DNA of 29,890 nt from Chrysophaeum taylorii (taxonomy: Eukaryota; Sar; Pelagophyceae; Pelagomonadales; Pelagomonadaceae), in assembly GCA_029834535.1 (NCBI GenBank), contig JAQMWT010000411.1:1-29890 (forward strand), given 5' to 3'. This document shows positions 18,370 to 28,414 of the stretch, one piece after another. Below the pieces are notes generated by a model. The model worked only from the letters and a program-made list of their open reading frames with translations. It searched no databases and was not told the DNA's origin. Each line of letters begins with the position of its first letter. The first letter of the stretch is position 1. The translations under genes and the position numbers were made by a program.

Positions 18370-18836
18370 TTTCATATTTATGGCCACCCCCAGACAACTT
18401 TATCCCGATGTTCTCATCGCGCTACGATTATCCGCATATTATTTTAGACGCTCATGCCCTAGCTTCAGCTGTCCCACGCTACACTCAGGACGACAGCTTT
18501 GACACGTATGTGACAGGCAATTCTGGTTCTCTCATCTTCCAGAAACAGCTCCGCCCTACTCGCTATCATTACGACGATTACCTTACCATGTCGAAGCCGA
18601 TTTGGTTAAATGGTCATATCTCTTTATGGGATCACGCTGGCGCTCCGTCACATCGTCAAATCTTTACTAGCCCAACATCAGCCACAATAGAATCTCATCC
18701 CTACGGCCACTCTCATTATTCGCCTTTCGATCGACCATTGGTCTGCTGCGCAATTCCCGACTGCCTGACCCGTGATCCCTCCTGTTATTATTCGTCAGAC
18801 CCCCCGCTCTACTCAGATGCTCCCCCAGCCGCTTAG

Positions 18837-19225
18837 GATTTATCCACCGGCACACACCGTCCCCTATATCATTAGCCACCGAGCAAGATGACGATGTGCT
18901 CTCTCGCGCAACATTCGCCATACTTCATCGTTAGCCTACTTAGCATCTTCCTCCACTTTTCTTCTTACTCACGATCGATGCTTTTCCCTTTCTTTGATCT
19001 GCCGCTCTTTCTCCTTTCTCACTTCACACACTACCTGCGTTCCGATTTCCTCTATCTCTTTCATGCACTTCGCACACTTTCCTTCAACGCCTCCTCACGA
19101 CTCGACGTCCATTTGTCCTTGGCCAGACATTTGTTTTGTTGTCCCAGATTTAAACAGCTGTGAGATGGTACCATTATCCTTTGGTTGAAAAATCAGCCCT
19201 CTCGAAAAGAAGGTGTTGACCAAAG
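18837..19225. other. Pyrimidine-rich 3' flank of the long ORF
   Basis: Continues the C/T-rich, G-poor strand bias of the ORF to about 19150. The hydrophobic open frame here (18888-19163) follows from the T-rich composition and is not called as a gene. Confidence 0.4.
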
Positions 19226-19399
19226 ACGGCGCCTAACGCTTGCTCCCTGCGGCGGCCCCGCGGCCGTCCCGGAGTGACACGGTGCCTGCTCGCCTCCCGG
19301 GCTGGCCGGTTAACACGCGGAAAGTCCGCGCTGGGATGGGGTTCGTTCGGTTGGGCAGAACGCGACGGACAGGTCGATTGTTCGTGGACCAACACGTCC
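19226..19399 (-). repeat. Right long inverted repeat (repeat A, copy 2)
   Basis: Reverse complement of 11088-11250. An inner near-palindrome CGCGGA/TCCGCG sits near 19317-19330. Beyond the repeat, GGACGTG and GACGTGT contexts do not reveal an obvious short target-site duplication. Confidence 0.85.
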
Positions 19400-19501
19400 C
19401 GGCGGAGGCAGAGAGGCCATGAAGGATGTGGGTGGTTTTGAAAGGTTGGTCGACTCTCCTTCGAATCAGGATAAGGCTCAGGTAGGCGCGCGAGCCAGGC
19501 G

Positions 19502-19650
19502 TTGATCCTCCAAGCCGTCTACGGCGACCTCGCGGACTATTTCCACGACCCGCGTCGGCTCTTTCAGCGCGCCATTCTCACGCCCCGTCGAAACGATGTT
19601 GTCGATGCTGACTGTGGCGTAAGGAGAATTTTAGGGGCTACCTGGCGTGC
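19502..19650 (+). pseudogene. Helitron-type PIF1 helicase fragment
   Basis: Residues ILQAVYGDLADYF and RAILTPRRNDVVDAD closely fit the conserved YxDL ... RAILTPxNxDVxxIN block of eukaryotic Helitron PIF1-like helicases, after which the frame loses similarity. There is no Walker A/B region, Rep domain or start codon, so this is a scrap of a rolling-circle element. It lies just outside the right inverted repeat and 340 bp before the element 2 stop codon (opposite strand). Confidence 0.6.
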
Positions 19651-19987
19651 CTTCGAATCCAGGCTCGCCGATCGCGTCCGTGCCTTTGGAGGGATCACTG
19701 GACGAGGATGGCCGTTCTCCCGCCACGCGACCACAAACAACTCCTGCGCCTGGTCCTCTTAACTTGAGGATCGGCTGTTGCTTTATGATCAAGGATAATC
19801 GAAATCAGAAATCAGGGTGACACATGTCACGGAAAAGGAAGATGATGTCAGAGAAAACTCTGACATCATCGGAACGGAGTAGGGTGCCCCTGATAAGGGG
19901 GGCCCTAGAAGAGGGGTAAGCCTTAGGAGGCGGGAGTTGCCGCCACAGGACTCCCCTGGTAAGAATTCGAGCTGCCCCAGCGAGGTG
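19651..19987 (-). other. 3' region of element 2 with strong palindromes
   Basis: Downstream of the minus-strand pol. It holds a small hairpin TCCTC/GAGGA near 19757-19773, GTGACA-CA-TGTCAC at about 19816-19829, and a 13-bp perfect stem GATGATGTCAGAG/CTCTGACATCATC with AAAA loop at 19843-19872. It may be part of a 3' LTR or UTR, but no second copy is present in the window to prove it. Confidence 0.45.
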
Positions 19988-22900
19988 CTAGCGCGAGGAG
20001 CGCGGCGTCGCCTTACGAGCATCTCGTGAACGAATCTTCTGGTAAACGCGGGTGATGATCGGTTCAGGAACTCGACCACTGCGTAAAATAAACTTGGGGA
20101 CCAACACGTCAATCTCGTGCGGAGCGAAATCCGTGACACAAGGAGTTGTGTTGGAGGAAATTCGGGACTTGTCGGTGAAACTTCGACCTTCAACGTCCTT
20201 GAACTCGGGCTTGAGCTTGCGGTGCGAAAGGTGAGAGGTCGGCTTGAAATAAGCGACATCATCGTTCGGACCCAAATCGGAATAGAAATGTAGAGCGACA
20301 CGATCATTTTGGTAATCGTAAGGCTCGTAAACTTCGGCAACATAAATCTTCTTGCGCCAATCAGAGCGCTTCCGGTCAGGAATCCGGAAAACAACAAACT
20401 TACCGTGCTGATAATCATCACGGAAGGTTTCTTCGGGTTTGCGGATGGTTTGATCAACGATCGGAGGTACCATCACCGGCGTGATCTGACTTACATGAAC
20501 ACGTCGTTCTTCGGGCGGAGAGTCGAGAGACTCAATCCTATAGGTGACCGGGGAAAGGCGTTCCTTGATAATAAACAGGACGCGCCATTCCGGTCGAAGT
20601 TTGTTCTGGAGGAAAGGAATATAAAGCAAAACGTGCGATCCTGCCTTGTATTCAACATCAACATGATCGGCATTGTAGGCCAATCGTTGTTTCTTCAAAG
20701 CTTTATCACGAGCCTCGCGGACGATCTTCGTATAATACTTCAATCGTTCACGAGTTTCGGCGACTGCATCAGAGCGAATCTTCGGCCATAATCGCGAATC
20801 AAAGTCCATAAGTGTGTAGTCGGTCGGCAGCATCGGCTGACGGTTCAGGCGCAGCATAAAGGGAGAAATCTGCGTGCCTGGAATAAACTTGCGGTTGTAG
20901 CAAAACGCATTATAATGAGCAAAGTCAGGCCAATCCGTAATGTTCCGGCCCTGAAGGCAAGCACGGAGGAAGGCCTTGATAAATCGGTTGACACGCTCAG
21001 CCGGGTTCGACTGGGCATGATAAGGAATCGTAGTTTTGTATCGTATGTTGAAGAGATGGCAAAACTCGCGCATCAACTTGTTCACGAACTCTTTACCGTT
21101 GTCGGTACGAGTCATCTGGGGCAAGTAGCCCTTGAGGAGGGTGTTAATGACAAAAGACTCGAGGACAGACTCCGCAGTCTTATCGTTCAAAACACCCAGA
21201 ATCCAGAAATGCGAGAACGGATCAAAAAATACTAGAAGATACGTCTCTGGACCAGCGCTGGGCAAGGGTCCAAATAAATCCATGCAAAGAACAGCACCAT
21301 CACCATCGTAGACGGCCAGCTGCAAGATTCCAGCTCGTTTCGGCTCAGGCGTACGAGCTTTCTGGCAAACTAAACATTCGGAAATGAAGACTCCAACTTC
21401 GTTCGACATGTGAGGCCACCAAAATCGTTCTTGGATAGCCTGGACGGTACTGTGACGTCCCATATGACCACCGTTAACCGGAGTGTCATGGTAGAGTCGA
21501 ATAATGCACTTGCGCAACGTAGCAGGTGCAACAATCATCGGGTGCAAATCAGCCGAAATGCGGTGAAGAACGTCTTTAACGACTTCGAATCGTTCGTTCG
21601 CTCGGGAACGTCGCGGCGTCTGACCTTGGGCCATTCGGTGGCGAATATCCTCGCAAGTAGCATCAGATTCTTGCTCACGTGCGATCTCAGCGAGCGTCAT
21701 GTTATCGGGTATCTTATCGATATAATCTTTGTAAGCGGCTGCGTCCTTGAAGATCTGTGGCTCATCGCGCGCACGGTTCTTCCGACGTTGTCTCGTAGCG
21801 TGAGACGTAGCCAATTTCATCGGATCCTTTTTAGGATCTTCTTCCTCGTCTTCCATCAGTTCGGTCGTAATAAACGACATTATGAAGTGGCAGCCGGAGG
21901 CGGGAATTCCTCGGTCATCCACAGGTCGGGGAAGCTCTTCGAACACCAAATAAGCGTGGTTCAAAGGTTCTCCAAACTCGTCAGTCTCGATGACATGATC
22001 TATGGGGTTGCGGGAGAGACAGTTAGGGATACTCATTCCCGGCGACTTTCCCGGCTTGTAACCAAGTTCAGGGTCAAAATTGGCGAGGCGCATCGCCCAC
22101 CGAGCAAGCTGCCCAGACGAGTGCGTCGCCTTACGTAAAAACGTCAAATTTCGGTGATCGGTCTCCAAAACAGTACGGTGCCCTTCGATGTAGGCTCGAA
22201 AGTGCTCTAGAGAAAGTATAACTGCCAGCAGTTCTAGCCGACGGGGCTCGTAATTGCGCATCTCCTTCGGCACAGCTCGGCTCCAATATTCAATCACTCG
22301 TTCTTCTCGAGTCACTCTTCCGGCATCGTCCTTGACTTCGACAATATGGAAGAGATACGCTCCAAGTCCATCCTTGGAAGCATCGGATCGGATCTGAAAA
22401 GGCAGATCATAATCGGGGTGGTAGACTCCTCTGGAATCAACCAGAGCTTCAATAATCGTATCCCAAGCTTTCTGACACTCGGGCGTCCACTCGAACTTTA
22501 CACCTTCGAGGCATAATCGTCTCAGCGGTTCCACGATCTTCGAGTAGCCCTTCACATATCGCCGGCAGTAATTACTCATGCCGATGAAAGAGCGTATCTG
22601 GGTCTTCGGGGAAGTATTCGGTAAAGTACCTGGAATCGGCATCTTCTGCAGTGCTTCCTGCGTCTTCGGATTCGGCTTCAAGCCTTCTGGGGTAGAAATG
22701 TGTCCCAGAAATACTATATCATCCTTGAGAAGATGGAACTTCGCGGTTCGACCGCTGTACCCTCTCTGTGCCAATTGACACATCACTTCGATCAAAACTC
22801 GTAAATGTCGATGAAGATCGTCGGATCCCATCATAATATCGTCAACAAACGCAACCAAGTCTTGATACATCCATTTCGAAAGGTCGCTCGCCATTTGCTT

Positions 22901-23419
22901 GCAGAAAAGAGCTCCGGCCGTCTTCACACCTAGAGGTAATCGCAAGAAACTATGAGCGCCAAGTGGGCTAACCATCGTGACAGCGTATTGCGCTGCCGGG
23001 TCCAGACGAAGGTTGTGATATCCCCATCTAATATCAGTGCATGTCCGCCATCGTCTCATGGCGAGAAAAGCTAAAGTATCGTCTTGTCGAATGTTCGGCG
23101 AACTGTCATTGACCAATTGATCGTTGAGCTGACGTAAGTCAACTGCAGCACGGAACGCGTTTGACGTTCCAATCTCCGCTCCTTTCTTTGGAAGCATCAA
23201 CACAGGAAAGCCCCAAGGTGAGTTGGCCGGACGAATGACTCCATCTCGGCACCACTCGCTGATCTGCTTGCGGAGACAATCGAGCTTCGCAGGCGTCAAT
23301 CGGTAGGGCGTCATCTTAATCGGTCGCGGATTCGCGTCTTTGAATCGTAGAGACACCGGAGGTGAGTCCACAGGTCTCATAATCGGGTCGAAAAAGCTCC
23401 TCGACCGTCGACTCCGCAT
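19988..23419 (-). CDS. pol: Ty3/gypsy pol: RT, RNase H, integrase (element 2)
   Basis: 1,143 aa from ATG at 23417-23419; true pol probably begins further upstream in another frame. RT: catalytic Asp129 (CTDIRWGYHNLRL) and FVDD 191-194. RNase H: Asp346 (RSDASKDG), Glu396 (LELLAV), Asp421 (ETDHRN). Integrase: HHCC finger His644/His652/Cys682/Cys685; DDE core Asp714 (MDLFG), Asp773 (RTDNGKEF), Glu808 (NPAERV). Next a GPY/F-like barrel (KLRPEWRVLFIIKERLSPVTYRIE), then an extra SH3/chromo-like module near 1000-1070 with VAEVYEPYDYQ and VALHFYSDLG. All catalytic residues are present, so the enzyme may be active. RT and RNase H resemble those of element 1 closely (NSPWGF-LMLPKKGAE, LETDHRNLTFLR), marking one family. 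No LTR pair, Gag or methyltransferase is visible around it. Confidence 0.93.
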   Translation of the reverse strand: MRSRRSRSFFDPIMRPVDSPPVSLRFKDANPRPIKMTPYRLTPAKLDCLRKQISEWCRDGVIRPANSPWGFPVLMLPKKGAEIGTSNAFRAAVDLRQLNDQLVNDSSPNIRQDDTLAFLAMRRWRTCTDIRWGYHNLRLDPAAQYAVTMVSPLGAHSFLRLPLGVKTAGALFCKQMASDLSKWMYQDLVAFVDDIMMGSDDLHRHLRVLIEVMCQLAQRGYSGRTAKFHLLKDDIVFLGHISTPEGLKPNPKTQEALQKMPIPGTLPNTSPKTQIRSFIGMSNYCRRYVKGYSKIVEPLRRLCLEGVKFEWTPECQKAWDTIIEALVDSRGVYHPDYDLPFQIRSDASKDGLGAYLFHIVEVKDDAGRVTREERVIEYWSRAVPKEMRNYEPRRLELLAVILSLEHFRAYIEGHRTVLETDHRNLTFLRKATHSSGQLARWAMRLANFDPELGYKPGKSPGMSIPNCLSRNPIDHVIETDEFGEPLNHAYLVFEELPRPVDDRGIPASGCHFIMSFITTELMEDEEEDPKKDPMKLATSHATRQRRKNRARDEPQIFKDAAAYKDYIDKIPDNMTLAEIAREQESDATCEDIRHRMAQGQTPRRSRANERFEVVKDVLHRISADLHPMIVAPATLRKCIIRLYHDTPVNGGHMGRHSTVQAIQERFWWPHMSNEVGVFISECLVCQKARTPEPKRAGILQLAVYDGDGAVLCMDLFGPLPSAGPETYLLVFFDPFSHFWILGVLNDKTAESVLESFVINTLLKGYLPQMTRTDNGKEFVNKLMREFCHLFNIRYKTTIPYHAQSNPAERVNRFIKAFLRACLQGRNITDWPDFAHYNAFCYNRKFIPGTQISPFMLRLNRQPMLPTDYTLMDFDSRLWPKIRSDAVAETRERLKYYTKIVREARDKALKKQRLAYNADHVDVEYKAGSHVLLYIPFLQNKLRPEWRVLFIIKERLSPVTYRIESLDSPPEERRVHVSQITPVMVPPIVDQTIRKPEETFRDDYQHGKFVVFRIPDRKRSDWRKKIYVAEVYEPYDYQNDRVALHFYSDLGPNDDVAYFKPTSHLSHRKLKPEFKDVEGRSFTDKSRISSNTTPCVTDFAPHEIDVLVPKFILRSGRVPEPIITRVYQKIRSRDARKATPRSSR

Positions 23420-23640
23420 CGATGGGCCATCCCGAGGGCGGAGTGAGGTCGCTGTAGCAGCCCTCCCTGTCGCTCTCGACAGCGCGATCGACAGCGGTGC
23501 GCTCTTCGCTGTCGAGGTCAGCCCAGCCTCGGCGCAGCTGTTCGAGTGGATGCCCGGAGCTCGGTCTTGGAATCCGGCACACAGGGCTGAATTCCGGGCG
23601 TAGTCTCGACGGGTCGACCACCAACCGCCGACCCTTTATG
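23316..23640 (-). pseudogene. Upstream pol remnant of element 2, other frame
   Basis: In the frame of the 23316-23624 ORF, residues LRRGWADLDSEERTAVDRAVESDREG and WPIDAESTVEELFRPDY look coding and run up to the point where the RT frame (FFDPIMRPVDSP) begins. A single frame change near 23380-23400 would join them. This seems to be the linker before RT, comparable to the 100 residues before RT in element 1, but the two do not align convincingly. Low-complexity Arg/Ala-rich frames further upstream are unassigned. Confidence 0.4.
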
Positions 23641-24721
23641 AGCTTATGCGCTTCTTCCGGAGCTGCGCGCGCGCTCGCTTCGCCCCCTTCTCTGTGGCGA
23701 ACTCCTTTCCCTCCAGCCCGGCGTCGAGTTCAACCTTGGTGCCCCTCCGAGCCATTGTCTCGGATAGCTTGTGGACTCCAACTTGTCGCAAGGAACGTAA
23801 AACTCGGCCAGTCCGCTGTGGTGCTTGCCGATCTGGCACCGGGCGTCGATGGCGACGCCAATGAAGCTCGCCACCGCGAAGTGCGGGCCCTAGTATCCGT
23901 CTATCCGTCTTCGTGGGCTAGCTAGCGACCCCGAGGGGCGAGGAGTGAGGTATGCTCGATGATGTTATTGACGTCCAAGGCACCCGGTACGTCGCCCCAC
24001 TCTTGGTTTAGCTTTGTGCCGGCCTCCTCGCCGATGCACCTCCAGCACGAGCGCCAGGACCTCGTCCCTGTTCATTGAAGGTATTTTGCTTTGGAAACCC
24101 CGGATGGACCTGACGCCAGGGCGACGAGGAGGTAGCGAAAGCAAAGTTGACCGTTCCCCGAAGCCAGGTCCGTCCTAGGCGCAGGTCAAATTGATACTTG
24201 CAAACTCTGCCCTTGGGCCTTATGGGGTCGGGCTGGCGGCGGCAGCGCCAACGAAAGCCTATTTGTGCGGCGGGGGGGCAACGAAACCACCGAAGGGGCA
24301 CTAAAAATTTGGGTGCGGGTGGTGCTTTCGAGAATGGGCGGGCGGTACTTTTTGGCTGTAAGCGACCCCGTCTCAGTAAATCTAGTGACGGAAATCAGAG
24401 TCTGCCGCGGTCAAACGGTTAGCAACGTCACAGGGTACCGAGGTGCTGGGAGTAGTGGATTTTGGCGTTTTGCTGGCGGTAAAGAAAGCATGCGATAGCC
24501 CGGAGATGTTATGGGGGGAAGCACTTCAGAAGTGAGGGGCGTGATGGAGAGAGACGGGGCGTTGCGAGGAGTCTTGGCGACGTTTTAATACTTGGGTGTT
24601 GAGCATGCGCACTTCCTTGGAAAGTGGAACGCAGCACCAGGCAGGCTATGGGGCCTTTGCACCGGGAGCACGAGCCACGACGCAACGGAGCTGAGAGTGA
24701 AAGGCGCAAGCGCGGGCGTTG
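23641..24721. other. Intergenic between element 2 and the MULE relic
   Basis: No intact gene. Minus-strand frames at 23641-23874 (with VAIDARCQIGKHHSGLAEFY) might be a decayed protein I cannot place. Around 24264-24360 G-runs followed by ACxAAA/ACTAAAAA loosely mirror the C-rich repeats at 27803-28010 and could be the decayed far end of the MULE. Confidence 0.35.
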
Positions 24722-27700
24722 CTAAACGTAGGCACCATGGTTGCCCTCGGTGTCGTTGTCGCCGCGGTCGTCGTCGCTGCTGTCGTCATTGAGGGCACCA
24801 GCAATTTGCTTGAAAGGGCACTCCGCGGTTGCGTGGCCCTGGTCTTTACAGAGACGGCAATAACGCACCCTAGTGCGCTTCCGCCGGCCGTCCTCATGGG
24901 CGGAGTAGATCCGGGCGCCGTTTTCTTGGAGGGGAGTCCCTTTGGAGGGCGTATCGCAACCGGGAAGAGGATCGAGTGGCCCCGGGGAAGCTCGGAGATC
25001 TCAGCGGACGACGGAAGGTTGAAGTCGACGTCGTGAAACAGCTCCCGCCAGTGCTGGGTTGTGAGTTTTTTCGAAACAAACCGCCAAACTTCGTGCTGGC
25101 CGCACATGTCCACGATAGCTCGAACCCCGAGATAGCAGGGGAGTTTGGATCGATGGTAACAGCAGTCACACTCCGGCGGCCCCGTCGCATTCGCAGTAAA
25201 AATATCTTGTGGACTTTCGATGGATCCACCTTGCTCCGGACGCGGGCCTCTACCTTAGTCTCGGCGTCAATCCACGAGACGTCGGGGTATCGTCGCATGG
25301 CTTCTGCGATGATCCTGGCGAGGCGCTCCTCAACGCGCGGCGGAAGCGGCCCGACACAACCATCCGCCGCAGCTTTGTCATTAAGGAATTTCTGGCGCTG
25401 CGGCAAAAGTTCTGTCACCGAGGGGCACGCCGATCGAACCTGACGGGAATGTCATATCAGATGACTGCACGCTCGCGATTTGACAGATGGAATGCGACGC
25501 GACTTACATTAAGCTTATCGTCAGCGTTGTTCGATGACTCGACAGCCTGGCTTGTGACCTTTTCCGTGTCCTTGATCCCAGCGTATATGGGGAAGATGTT
25601 CTCCTTCTTGCGATCATTTCCGAGAAGGTGTTCTTTCGCGGGACCAGACATACGCTCCCATATATTGTCGACTTTCCTCTTCGAGGGCGCACGGACACTC
25701 AGCCAGAATCGGGCCACGTCCAATGAATTCGACGTGACCTTTGTTTGTAAGTTCGGCGCCAGGTGCTTCGGGTCGAGCATGGCGTTCGTTTCGTTGAATT
25801 CCTTCTTATGGGCTGTGAACGTGCCTTTGTCGCCGTCCATGAGCAACACCGCGCCCGGTCGATCCACATGCGAAAGGAAACCGGCGCTTGCACCATTGCA
25901 CGCCGTGGCGGCCTTGACAAACTGAAAGATCAAGCGGTGCGGATGTTCTCTCTCGTTGTCTGCGAAGTGCGAGAAGGCGACCTTGCCAATGTTGTCGTTC
26001 GAGTCGTATACGGTCCAGTTGAAGATCGTGCCCAACGAGAACGCGCCCTTCCGCTCACAGTGCGCCCCGTCTATTTGATAGAAGGGGCGGGCAAGTTCGG
26101 CTAGACGCCTGCCCCAAGGTGACACGACGACCATGCCGTGGTAGTACTTCGCCGGGACATCCTCGCTATCGACATTGACAGTATCCCTGATGTCTGAGAT
26201 GTCGACGGTGCTTGGGTCGAAACCGACACGATCCGCATCGGGCAGCTTCTTCTGCACCTGGGCGTGCCGGTCCGCCTCACAGGCGATGCGGTTCACTCGC
26301 ATTTCGGCGGCATCCGAAAAGAAGATGCCTGGCAGCCGTACTCGTCGCGAAGCTCATTGGCGAAGGCAGGGAGGCGCTTTGGCGCCTCGAGGCGGTCGCC
26401 GAGAAGAAGTAGTTGAGCCTGGCGCTTGATCTCGCGGAGAAAGGGGAGTTTCAGGCTGTACGAGACGAAGGGGGAGAGGAGAGTGTTGATGTCTTTGGAG
26501 GTCATTTCGGGACACTCGGCAAGGACATGCTCGACAAGACGGGCGAGATGCTGGGCCAAGTATGGGCTTCGGCCGCGTTTCGATGAGATCGCAGCACAGC
26601 TTCGCGACTGCTCCGTGTGGTTTCGCAAGACGAAGCGGCCGGTTTTCGGGGAACGCCGGTATATCTCGACGAAAGGACACTCCTCTTGGACCTCTTCGTC
26701 TGGCGTCGCCCTAACACCACGCCGGGCCTTCTTGCTGGCGCGAGCTCGCGCCGTCTCCGCCGCACCGCAAACTAAGCAGAGGACGTCGTGCTTGCATTCA
26801 CGAGCATTGAGCACGGTGCCAAATTTAGCCGATCGACCGCGCGCGAATTGTTCGGCCTGCCACCGAAACTCGAACGACGATGCCCCGTCGCTCCCGGTCT
26901 CATTACCCACGACCAGCTCGCACGCGAGGAGCAGGTCATAAATGCGCAGAGGCTCCCAGCTAACGCCGCGTTCTTTCGCGAAGAGGAGCCGGCTTTGCTC
27001 CTCTACACGCCGTTTGTACGCCGCCTTCGACGCGTTTCGAGCCCGATTAATTTTCGCCACATTTTCCTTCCTCATTTTTTAAAAGTGGCGCTTCTTCTCG
27101 CAGTTCTCGTCAGCGTCGTGGTTGCAAAAAGTCGCGTCCGATTCCGCTTCACATTCATCATCAGAATCATCGATATCCGACTCAGCCTCAACCGTCGACA
27201 TAGGCACTGAGCGAGCCTCGCACGACGAGCCGACAGGAGGAGGCGGCGTCGCTCCGAAGTAGTTGCGAAGCATTCGTAGCGCTTGGTTCAGCCGCTGCAT
27301 CACCTCGTGCGCCCGCTGGTCTCGCCATTTGTCCCCGTGGAACTGCCACGCGAGGTCGCGGAACAATGCTCACGCCTGCGCGCGGGGCGAAAACGTCGAA
27401 ACTTTTCGAGGTCACGTTACTGCGACGGGACGCACCTTTTCAAGAGTTACATCTTTCTTCGCGCCCAAGACCGCCACAGCGTCTGAAGCTGTCAGTATAC
27501 GCGCGATGACGCGCTCCTTCGCCTCGTCGACTGACACCTCCGACTCCCATGGCAGCTGTTGCAGCGCAACCGCTCCTGAATCGGTTTGGGCCGGTGGTGG
27601 CGGCGATGGTGGAATCGGTGATTCCTCAAACGTTTGCGGGCACGACGGCGACGGCGGCGGCGACGACGGCGATGGTGGAATAGGTGACTCCTGTAGGGTC

Positions 27701-27732
27701 TGCGTCCTCGCCCGCGACGACGTAGACGCCAT
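24722..27732 (-). pseudogene. MULE (Mutator-like) transposase, frame-broken
   Basis: Reads right to left. A possible start at 27732 opens a Pro-rich leader (two ESPIPPSP blocks). Then an acidic segment ends at TAA 27079-27081, four bases before ATG 27075 in the same frame. From 27075 comes the N-terminal domain (ECPFVEIYRRSPKTGRFVLRNH). A one-base shift near 26331 leads to the DDE region: YQIDGAH with first Asp, LLMDGDKGTF with second Asp, then KHLAPNL. VTSQAVESSNN matches the TSNxxExxN block. After shifts near 25440 and 25195 a SWIM-like finger (ECDC...LPCYL, with Leu where His is expected) follows, and after one near 24900 a CCHC knuckle CRLCKDQGHATAEC and an acidic tail ending at TAG 24722-24724. 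At least four shifts plus a stop suggest decay; introns or assembly indels cannot be excluded. MULE identity is well supported. Confidence 0.75.
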
Positions 27733-28131
27733 CGGCTGACGATGAAATTCCCGTTGGCTCTTCGCTGAACTAACGGCCTAACGGATTTTTCGACTCTTCA
27801 ACCACCACTTTTTTTAGGTCGCCCCCCCAATTTCGACGCATGGTTTTAAGGTCGCCCCCCAAAAACGTCCACTTTTTTTAAGGTCGCCCCCCCAAAATCA
27901 CCACTTTTTTTACGGTCGCCCCCCCCAAGAACACTATGTTTTTAAGGTCGCCCCCCCTAATACATCTAGAATCCAACGTTGTCGCCCCCCTAATACGTAC
28001 ATCACCCAAAAATGTTTTTGTTTTGTATAGTTCTACTTAATAGGTGGACATATTGACCGTCGAAAATAAGAGAATTATTGAGAAGTTTTGAGAAGTCTTG
28101 AGAAGTTTTGAGAGAAGTTTAAAGTAAGATT
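27733..28131. repeat. MULE subterminal repeats and 11-bp tandem repeat
   Basis: Six units of TTTTTAAGGTCGCCCCCC-CAA spaced 30-40 bp lie at about 27803-28010, with the last two diverging. Then at 28076-28120 TTGAGAAGTTT-type units repeat about four times. No coding. The position upstream of the transposase start fits a terminal region that binds transposase. Confidence 0.65.
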
Positions 28132-28414
28132 TTGTTGCTGGGTCAGCACGTTCCGAAACTGAAAACGGACTTCGGCGCCACCAAGGGGCACGAAGCGCGG
28201 CACGGAGTTTCTAGGAGATTGGATTCATTTGCCCCTTTCCTTGCGGGCTACCTGTGGGCCCTTTCGGCTAGAGAATTCGGTTTTGGGGACCTTGTCGTTC
28301 GCGACTCGCCGCACGCGATGCCAAAAAATATGATGAACGACGCGATCTTGACCCTTACCCTGATTGTACACCCAACCTCTAAGTCTCTCATAGCGCCATA
28401 CTTTTCGCGTTGGA
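28132..28414. other. Unassigned segment
   Basis: An open frame (28132-28560, plus strand) covers this stretch but ends inside the dispersed repeat A and has no recognisable domain, so I do not call it a gene. Confidence 0.3.

Larger units (their letters stand above)
11646..18836 (+). pseudogene. Giant Pro/Ser/Thr-rich coding region, about 2,390 codons, frame-broken
   Basis: I do not recognise the product. ATG 11646 has a good context (AAAACGATGG). The best reading runs frame 0 to about 12385, frame -1 to about 13600, -1 again to about 15000, and -1 again to the TAG ending at 18836, with an in-frame TGA at 15795-15797. Residues 25-65 (FWQPLKQLLDDILGQHAADN...) and a stretch near 12760-13060 (repeating ELAATKAML-type heptads) are coiled coils. 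The rest is rich in P, S, T and H, with no membrane segment or catalytic motif visible. A short motif [EA]LRGR[IT] occurs three times (near 13386, 15205, 16803). The coding strand is strikingly poor in G. All three breaks are in the same direction, which could mean decay, assembly deletions or real recoding. It fills the unit between the long inverted repeats. Confidence 0.5.

Noticed and set aside
18888..19163. Small membrane protein
   Set aside because: Hydrophobicity comes from the T/C-rich strand; no independent support for a gene.
27803..28010. CRISPR-like array
   Set aside because: Units are degenerate, spacing is irregular, spacers are homopolymer-rich, and the genome is eukaryotic; transposon subrepeats fit better.
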